A stretch of 64,000 nucleotides of DNA from an uncultured Oscillospiraceae bacterium (GTDB taxonomy: Bacteria > Bacillota > Clostridia > Oscillospirales > Ruminococcaceae), in contig UQGL01000005.1 in the NCBI GenBank assembly GCA_900540595.1, forward strand, positions 1 through 64,000. The letters run 5' to 3'. The notes under the pieces were generated by a model. That model did not search any database, had not been told where the DNA came from, and saw only the letters and a program-made list of their open reading frames with translations. Shown here piece after piece: positions 58,672 through 64,000 of the stretch. Numbering within the stretch: position 1 is the stretch's first letter; the number at the start of each line of letters is the position of its first letter. Position numbers and translations under genes: made by a program.

Positions 58672-59658
58672 TTGCGAAATTACATCATCAAGCGTATCGC
58701 GCAGTCGGTATTGATCCTGTTCTGTGTCATGTTCATTATCTACGCGCTGATCCGCAGCCTGCCCAGCTCCTTTGCCGAGACGATGGCAATGCAGCTGGCC
58801 CAGGCCCCCGGTGCCAAACCCTATGAGGAATGGCTGGCCCAGCTCAATGCGGCCTACGGCCTTGACCTGGACATTATCCCCGGCTTCTTCACCTGGCTGA
58901 GCAAGGCCGTTGTCGGCAACTTCGGCGACAGCTGGAAGTGGAACGTGCCCGCCACCCAGAAATTCACCGAGGTCATCGGCCTGTCTGTCATCATGGGCGG
59001 CATCTCCTTTGTGCTGTCCATCGTGATCGCCGTGCCCCTCGGCGTGCTGGCTGCCACCAAGCAGTACAGCCGCACGGACTACGTCATCACGGCTGCGGCG
59101 CTGGTCGGTATTTCGCTGCCCACCTTCTTCTTTGCTACGCTGCTCAAGCTGCTGTTCTCGGTCAAGCTCGGCTGGTTCGATCTGTACGGCCTCGTCGGCC
59201 GTGACTATGCCCAGCTGGACGCCTGGGGGCAGTTCTGCGATAAGGCCAACCATCTGGTGCTGCCCATCGCAACGCTGGTCATCGTCTCCATCGGCGGCTA
59301 TATGCGCTACACCCGCACGAATATGCTGGAAGTGCTGAACGCGGACTACATCCGCACTGCCCGCGCCAAGGGCCTGTCGGAGCATACGGTCATCTACAAG
59401 CACGCCTTCCGCAACACGCTGATTCCCCTTGTCACCATCATCGGCGGCAGCCTGCCCGGCCTGTTCAGCGGTGCCCTTATCACCGAGACGCTGTTCTCCA
59501 TCCCCGGCATCGGCTATATTTCCTACCAGTCCATGGTCGCAGGCGACATCCCCTTCACCATGTTCTACCTGTCCTTCATGGCGGTGCTGACGCTGGCCAG
59601 CAACCTGCTGACCGATATCCTGTACGGCGTGGTTGACCCGCGCGTGCGCATTTCTTAA
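58672..59658 (+). CDS. oppB: Peptide ABC transporter permease OppB
   Basis: A 328-residue six-helix permease. MRNYIIKRIAQSVLILFCVMFIIYALIR begins it, and the EAA-like coupling loop is YIRTARAKGLSEHTVIYKHAFRNTLIPL near 225-252. The start codon is TTG at 58672 with AAGGAAGG about 11 bp upstream. Confidence 0.92.
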   Translation: MRNYIIKRIAQSVLILFCVMFIIYALIRSLPSSFAETMAMQLAQAPGAKPYEEWLAQLNAAYGLDLDIIPGFFTWLSKAVVGNFGDSWKWNVPATQKFTEVIGLSVIMGGISFVLSIVIAVPLGVLAATKQYSRTDYVITAAALVGISLPTFFFATLLKLLFSVKLGWFDLYGLVGRDYAQLDAWGQFCDKANHLVLPIATLVIVSIGGYMRYTRTNMLEVLNADYIRTARAKGLSEHTVIYKHAFRNTLIPLVTIIGGSLPGLFSGALITETLFSIPGIGYISYQSMVAGDIPFTMFYLSFMAVLTLASNLLTDILYGVVDPRVRIS

Positions 59659-59678
59659 AGAAAGGAGACTGCACACCC

Positions 59679-61220
59679 ATGAGCGAAAACACGCAGAACC
59701 AGAACCCGAAGCAGGAGCAGTACTCCCTGAACGATGACCGCCGCGTCAAGGTTTTGTCTCCCGGCGCACTGGTCGCCAAGCGGTTCTTCCGCAACCGTCT
59801 GGCCGTCGTCGGTCTGTCCATCCTGATTGCAATGTTCCTGTTCTCCTTCGTCGGCGGCCTTGTCAGCCCCTACGGCCAGGACGAGCAGTTCTTCACCTAC
59901 ACCCAGATGTCCAAGGAGTTCGTCGGCGTCACCCGCAACGACACGATGCGTTTTGTCGTGGCCGACGGCCAGAACTTCGGTTCCATCGCCCAGAGCAAGG
60001 CCCTCGAAGCCGTGAAGAAGGGCAGCACCGAGTTCAACTATAAGGATACTGACTACACCGTCGATATCCAGAGCGACGACTTCTATGTCGTCTACCAGGG
60101 CAGCGACGTCATGGGCTATGCCAGCCGCGACCTTGTCAACGAGGCCGACGGTGCGCCGAAGTTCAGCTTTGACGTCAAGCTGGCCGCCCTGACTGCCATG
60201 ACGGCAGGGGAGAGCGACTTCACCGCCGACGGCGTGGACTACACGCTGAACAAGGACGGCGAGATCGCCGCCAATGGCGAGCAGCTGGGTTATGTCAGCC
60301 GCTTTGTCGTCTCCGCCGCCGATTCCAGCATCGTCGTTACCCGCGATTTCAAGGATCGCCTGGAAGAGGCCATCAACGAGAACGCCGATAAGTTCAACTA
60401 CACCGACGCCGAGGGGAACGAGGCCGAGTACGATATCGTCTACGATGCCTCCACCAAAGTTTGGTCCGTCAAGCAGATGACCGAGACTTACGTCTACGAC
60501 CGCTACGCCAGCCCCAGCAAGGCGCATTGGCTGGGCACCGACACCAACGGTATGGATATGCTGACCCGCCTGATGTACGGCGGCCGCGTCTCGCTGATCA
60601 TCGGCTTCATCGTCGTCGTCATCGAGGCATCCCTGGGTATCCTGATGGGCGGTATCTCCGGCTACTTCGGCGGCTGGGTCGATAACATCATTATGCGTGT
60701 CGTCGATGTTTTCTACTGCATCCCTTCGATGCCGGTCATCATCATCATCGGCGCGGCCATGGACGCCATGCGCGTGGATTCCTGGAAACGTATGCTGTAC
60801 CTGATGCTGATTCTCGGCTTCCTGGGCTGGCCCAGCATTGCCCGCCTAGTACGCGGCCAGATCCTCTCCCTGCGTGAGCAGGAGTTCATGCTGGCCACCG
60901 AGGCCTGCGGCATCAAGGTCTGGCACCGCATTTTCCGCCACCTGATCCCCAACGTTATCCCGCAGTTGATCGTCACCTGTACGATGGGCCTCGGCTCCAC
61001 CATTCTGACCGAAGCCACCCTGTCCTTCCTAGGCCTGGGCGTCAAGTATCCTTTCGCCTCCTGGGGCAACATCATCAACGATGTCAACAACGCCTACGTT
61101 ATGACGAACTACCTGTTCATCTGGATCCCCGCCGGTATCTGCCTGCTGCTGACCGTTCTGGGCTTCAACTTTGTGGGCGACGGTCTGCGCGATGCGTTTG
61201 ACCCTAAGATGAAACGCTGA
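59679..61220 (+). CDS. oppC: Peptide ABC transporter permease OppC with large extracytoplasmic insertion
   Basis: A 513-residue permease; ordinary OppC is about 300. The first helix lies at about 43-63. A segment of about 200 residues (72-275), rich in beta-type and acidic sequence, then interrupts the protein before the usual HWLGTDTNGMDMLTRLMYGGRVSL block near 283. The remaining five helices and the coupling loop EFMLATEACGIKVWHRIFRHLIPN are normal. The insertion contains related subsegments (FNYKDTDYTVDI, FTADGVDYTLNK and FNYTDAEGNEAEYDI) that suggest internal repeats. By topology it should face outside, near OppA. Confidence 0.88.
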   Translation: MSENTQNQNPKQEQYSLNDDRRVKVLSPGALVAKRFFRNRLAVVGLSILIAMFLFSFVGGLVSPYGQDEQFFTYTQMSKEFVGVTRNDTMRFVVADGQNFGSIAQSKALEAVKKGSTEFNYKDTDYTVDIQSDDFYVVYQGSDVMGYASRDLVNEADGAPKFSFDVKLAALTAMTAGESDFTADGVDYTLNKDGEIAANGEQLGYVSRFVVSAADSSIVVTRDFKDRLEEAINENADKFNYTDAEGNEAEYDIVYDASTKVWSVKQMTETYVYDRYASPSKAHWLGTDTNGMDMLTRLMYGGRVSLIIGFIVVVIEASLGILMGGISGYFGGWVDNIIMRVVDVFYCIPSMPVIIIIGAAMDAMRVDSWKRMLYLMLILGFLGWPSIARLVRGQILSLREQEFMLATEACGIKVWHRIFRHLIPNVIPQLIVTCTMGLGSTILTEATLSFLGLGVKYPFASWGNIINDVNNAYVMTNYLFIWIPAGICLLLTVLGFNFVGDGLRDAFDPKMKR

Positions 61221-61239
61221 TCGAAAGGAGAAACACACG

Positions 61240-62394
61240 ATGGCTAAGAAACAGGAAGGGTATCTTTCCGCCAAAGAGTCGCGGCGTATCTCCAAGGAAA
61301 ACCGCCGCATCACCGACCGGTACGAAAAGCAGCGCAAGCGCCGCAATGTGCCGGAGAGTGAATATGTCACCGAAATGCACGATGAGAAGAACGCGGTCGA
61401 GTTTGACAACCTGCACACCTACTTCTTCACCGACACCGGTGTTGTCAAGAGCGTGGACGGCGTCTCGTTTGAGGTGCCCATCGGCAAGACCGTGGGCGTT
61501 GTCGGCGAGTCCGGCTGCGGCAAGTCCGTCACCAGCCTGTCCCTGATGCAGCTGCTGCAGCGCCCGCAGGGCCAGATCGTCGAGGGCTCCATCCGCCTGA
61601 ATCTGGGCGATGGCAAGGCCTACGATATTGCCAAGACCCCCACCGAAAAGATGCAGGGTCTGCGCGGCAACTATGTTTCGATGATCTTTCAGGAGCCGAT
61701 GACCAGCCTGAACCCCGTGTTCCGCATCGGCGCCCAGATCGATGAGGTCATTGCCCTGCATGAGGGTGAGGGCAAGACGAAAGAGGACATCAAAAAGCGC
61801 ACGATCGAGATGCTCGAGATGGTCGGCATTGCCAACAGCGAGGGTGTCTATACGATGTTCCCGCATGAGCTGTCCGGCGGTATGCGTCAGCGCGTCATGA
61901 TCGCTATGGCGCTGGCCTGCAACCCCAAGATCATCATTGCGGATGAGCCGACCACGGCGCTTGATGTGACGATTCAGGCTCAGATTCTGGATCTGCTGCG
62001 CAACCTGAAGGACCGCATCAACTCGTCCATCATGCTCATCACCCATGACCTCGGCGTTATTGCGGAGATGGCCGACTATGTTGTTGTCATGTACGCAGGC
62101 CGCGTGGTGGAGAAGGGCACCGTGGAGGAGATCTTCACCAACCCCAGCCACCCCTACACCATCGGCCTGATGGCCTCCAAGCCGGTTGTCGGCAAAAAGG
62201 TCGACCGCCTCTACTCCATCCCCGGCAAAGTGCCCAACCCGGTCAACATGCCGGACTACTGCTACTTCAAGGACCGCTGCGAGCTGCAGCTGCCCTGCTG
62301 CGGCGGCGAGTACCCCTGCGAGATCAGCCTGTCCCCGACACACAAGGTCAGCTGCTATCGCTATTATGAAGAAAACAGAAAGGCGGGTGAGTGA
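61240..62394 (+). CDS. oppD: Peptide ABC transporter ATP-binding protein OppD
   Basis: A 384-residue ATPase. The first 50 residues are a highly charged, Arg/Lys-rich extension not usual in OppD. Walker A GESGCGKS is at about 89-96, the signature LSGGMRQR near 210 and Walker B IIIADEPT follows. The C-terminal oligopeptide_HPY region has the Cys cluster YCYFKDRCELQLPCCGGEYPC near 343-363, which in relatives binds an iron-sulfur cluster. Confidence 0.93.
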   Translation: MAKKQEGYLSAKESRRISKENRRITDRYEKQRKRRNVPESEYVTEMHDEKNAVEFDNLHTYFFTDTGVVKSVDGVSFEVPIGKTVGVVGESGCGKSVTSLSLMQLLQRPQGQIVEGSIRLNLGDGKAYDIAKTPTEKMQGLRGNYVSMIFQEPMTSLNPVFRIGAQIDEVIALHEGEGKTKEDIKKRTIEMLEMVGIANSEGVYTMFPHELSGGMRQRVMIAMALACNPKIIIADEPTTALDVTIQAQILDLLRNLKDRINSSIMLITHDLGVIAEMADYVVVMYAGRVVEKGTVEEIFTNPSHPYTIGLMASKPVVGKKVDRLYSIPGKVPNPVNMPDYCYFKDRCELQLPCCGGEYPCEISLSPTHKVSCYRYYEENRKAGE

Positions 62395-62397
62395 CGC

Positions 62398-63423
62398 ATG
62401 GCAAAAGAAAAGATGCTGCCCGAGAACGATTACACCCCCGTCACCTACGACCCTCAGTATATTCTGATGGTCAATCACCTCAAGAAGTATTTCCCCATCA
62501 AGGGCGGCCTGCTGTCCCAGACTGTGGGGCATGTCAAGGCCGTTGACGGCGTCACCTTCAACCTGCGCCGCGGCTGCACGATGGGTCTGGTCGGCGAGTC
62601 CGGCTGCGGCAAGTCCACGACAGGGCGCACCATCCTGCGTCTGGGCGGCGATAAGACGGGCGGACAGGTGCTCTTCAACGGCAAGGAGGTCTACGACATG
62701 ACCCCCGCCGAGATGCGCACCCTGCGCACCAAGATGCAGATCATCTTTCAGGATCCGTTCTCCAGCCTGTCGCCGCGTCTGCCGGTCGGCGAGATCATCG
62801 GCGAGGCTGTGCGTGAGCACAACCTCGTCCCGAAGGCGGAATTCAACGATTATATTGATCAGGTCATGGACGACTGCGGCCTGCAGCCCTACCACAAGAC
62901 CCGCTACCCGCATGAGTTCTCCGGCGGCCAGCGCCAGCGTATCTGCATCGCCCGTGCCCTTGCCCTGAACCCTGAGTTCGTGGTCTGTGACGAGCCGGTC
63001 TCCGCACTGGATGTTTCGATTCAGGCCCAGATCATCAACCTGCTGAAAAGCCTGCAGGAAAAGCGCAACCTGACCTACCTGTTCATCTCCCATGACCTGA
63101 GCGTTGTCGAGCATATCTCCGACACGGTCGGTGTCATGTACTTGGGCAATCTGGTCGAGTACGGCGAAACGGATGACATCTTTGCCCACCCGCTGCACCC
63201 CTACACCAAGGCACTGTTCTCGGCCATCCCCATTCCGGACCCGACCATACGCCGCGAGCGTATTGTGCTGCAGGGCTCCATTCCGTCCCCGGCCAACCCG
63301 CCGTCCGGCTGCAAGTTCCATACCCGCTGCCCCTATGCCACCGAGCGCTGCAAGACCGAGGCACCCAAGCAGCGTGAGGCTGAACCGGGCCATTATGTGG
63401 TCTGCCACCTGTACGACAAATGA
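62398..63423 (+). CDS. oppF: Peptide ABC transporter ATP-binding protein OppF
   Basis: A 341-residue ATPase. Walker [10 protein letters not shown] is at residues 66-74, the signature FSGGQRQR near 178 and Walker [13 protein letters not shown] follows. The C-terminal HPY region has [15 protein letters not shown]. It starts 3 bp after oppD and overlaps the next gene by 4 bp. Confidence 0.93.
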   Translation: MAKEKMLPENDYTPVTYDPQYILMVNHLKKYFPIKGGLLSQTVGHVKAVDGVTFNLRRGCTMGLVGESGCGKSTTGRTILRLGGDKTGGQVLFNGKEVYDMTPAEMRTLRTKMQIIFQDPFSSLSPRLPVGEIIGEAVREHNLVPKAEFNDYIDQVMDDCGLQPYHKTRYPHEFSGGQRQRICIARALALNPEFVVCDEPVSALDVSIQAQIINLLKSLQEKRNLTYLFISHDLSVVEHISDTVGVMYLGNLVEYGETDDIFAHPLHPYTKALFSAIPIPDPTIRRERIVLQGSIPSPANPPSGCKFHTRCPYATERCKTEAPKQREAEPGHYVVCHLYDK

Positions 63424-63692
63424 AAAAGCATGAACCCTTTGAGGACGATGGGCATACCATCGCCGATATGAACGGCATCGGCCCTGCGCCGATGCTGCGC
63501 CCCCACCGCCGAAAGGCGGCCTCGCCCCCGGAGCCGTCCAATGACCGCCCGTGGGAGCAGGAGCCGGAATGGACCGCCAAGGAAAAGCTCTGGGCGGTTC
63601 TGGGCGTGCTGAAAGCCACCCTGCTCATCGCCGGAGTCTATCTGGCAGGGCTGGGTGTGCTGCTGGCCGCTTTGTTCCTGCTGTGGAGATGA
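63420..63692 (+). CDS. 90-residue single-helix membrane protein ending the opp operon
   Basis: A small protein. A polar, proline-rich N-terminus (about 1-55, with IADMNGIGPAPMLRPHRRKA) precedes one or two closely spaced hydrophobic segments at about 62-89 ending LLWR. It overlaps the oppF stop by 4 bp (ATGA), so it is translationally coupled. No family recognised. It could be an accessory of the importer. Confidence 0.72.
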   Translation: MKKHEPFEDDGHTIADMNGIGPAPMLRPHRRKAASPPEPSNDRPWEQEPEWTAKEKLWAVLGVLKATLLIAGVYLAGLGVLLAALFLLWR

Positions 63693-63702
63693 ATACAAAA
63701 TA

Positions 63703-63744
63703 AAAAGGCATGTACGATTGGATCGGTCGTACATGCCTTTTTTG
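63703..63744 (+). terminator. Terminator of the opp operon
   Basis: AGGCATGTACGA pairs with TCGTACATGCCT (63707-63718 with 63728-63739), with A-run and T-run on either side; it could also stop transcription on the minus strand. Confidence 0.92.
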
Positions 63745-63754
63745 CGGTCAGAAA

Positions 63755-63790
63755 ACAAAAACCGGTTGAAACCTAGTGGCTTCAACCGGT
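63755..63790 (-). terminator. Terminator of the tRNA-Lys gene
   Basis: ACCGGTTGAA (63762-63771) pairs with TTCAACCGGT (63781-63790). On the minus strand it is followed by TTTTTGTTTTCT. Confidence 0.88.
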
Positions 63791-63792
63791 CT

Positions 63793-63868
63793 TGGTGCGC
63801 CTGCAGGAACTCGAATCCTGGACCCTCTGATTAAAAGTCAGATGCTCTACCAACTGAGCTACAGGCAC
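63793..63868 (-). tRNA. tRNA-Lys (anticodon TTT)
   Basis: A 76-nt cloverleaf with encoded CCA. The acceptor GTGCCTG pairs with CAGGCGC. The D-arm has AGCTCAGTTGGTAGAGC, the anticodon loop CTTTTAA has TTT at 63835-63833 and the T-arm GTTCGAGT-type segment reads GATTCGAGTTC. It has its own promoter and terminator. Confidence 0.96.
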
Positions 63869-63900
63869 ATCTATTATGCTGTGTGAATCACAGCTTTAAT

Positions 63901-63929
63901 ATTATAACAGTCGCGCTGCAAATTGTCAA
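63901..63929 (-). promoter_or_regulatory. Promoter of tRNA-Lys
   Basis: On the minus strand TTGACA (63929-63924) and TATAAT (63906-63901), 17-bp spacer: a near-consensus promoter. Nothing recognisable was seen in 63930-64000. Confidence 0.9.
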
Positions 63930-64000
63930 TATGGTTGGCAAAAGATTTTGCCGGAATTTGCCCGTCTTTGCCGCAAGCCACTTGCCAAACACGCCGCGGC

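Noticed and set aside
56557..63408. Long antisense open frames over oppA and oppD/oppF (644 and 734 codons)
   Set aside because: Same antisense shadow effect; no start signals, no recognisable domains.

Overview
The window is a high-GC, gene-dense chromosomal segment of a Gram-positive anaerobic gut-type bacterium in class Clostridia. The best guess is a Gemmiger/Subdoligranulum/Faecalibacterium-like member of the Oscillospiraceae. This rests on the Firmicute ribosomal-operon order (adk-map-KOW-infA-rpmJ-rpsM-rpsK-rpsD-rpoA-rplQ), a tryptophan T-box, RqcH, IreB, a YerC-type TrpR homologue, a TrmK-Nif3 pair, an atypical clostridial PRPP synthetase and many short palindromic intergenic repeats. 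The genus is an inference. No phage, insertion-sequence transposase, CRISPR array or plasmid gene was seen.

Layout. 1-3472: a tryptophan-specific T-box leader and a three-gene ABC importer (trpXYZ-like). 3690-5077 (minus): aldose 1-epimerase behind a YerC/TrpR-like regulator. 5259-8174: a DUF3592-like membrane protein, RmuC and a DegV fatty-acid-binding protein. 8244-9728 (minus): a yybP-ykoY-like riboswitch leader with its own terminator, a sodium-pump decarboxylase beta subunit and a 41-residue membrane microprotein. 9757-14232 (minus): a GH13 alpha-glucosidase/neopullulanase and glycogen phosphorylase. 14489-20549: ZapA, U32 peptidase family protein, dUTPase, Maf, MreB, a sigma-70 family factor and a zinc-ribbon protein. 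20642-29228: two large polytopic envelope proteins (GT39-like and DUF2142), a DUF1858 protein, TrmK, Nif3, RqcH and a lipoprotein.

29606-45670 is the complete S10-spc-alpha ribosomal super-operon, rpsJ to rplQ. It starts from a strong promoter with a leader of about 340 nt that folds into several hairpins, including one that looks like an attenuator. 46171-49222: a CNNM/CorC transporter and an atypical ribose-phosphate pyrophosphokinase. 49385-52878: murD, a GNAT acetyltransferase and a methionine gamma-lyase-like PLP enzyme. 53107-55778: ireB (minus), then an M3 oligoendopeptidase coupled to a membrane protein. 55988-63744: an oligopeptide ABC importer (oppA-B-C-D-F plus a 90-residue membrane protein) whose OppC carries an unusual insertion of about 200 residues. 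63793-63929 (minus): tRNA-Lys(TTT) with promoter and terminator.

Almost every non-operonic gap carries short palindromic elements framed by GTAGGGGC / GCCCCTAC. Their outer arms are constant while their inner palindromes change on both sides. They occur alone, or as inverted pairs with a shared linker like BIMEs, and none was found inside the ribosomal operon. A second family of larger inverted elements (CTTCCCC type) and one AT-rich inverted element also sit between genes. These repeats, the riboswitch/sodium-pump/microprotein locus and the OppC insertion are the most unusual content.
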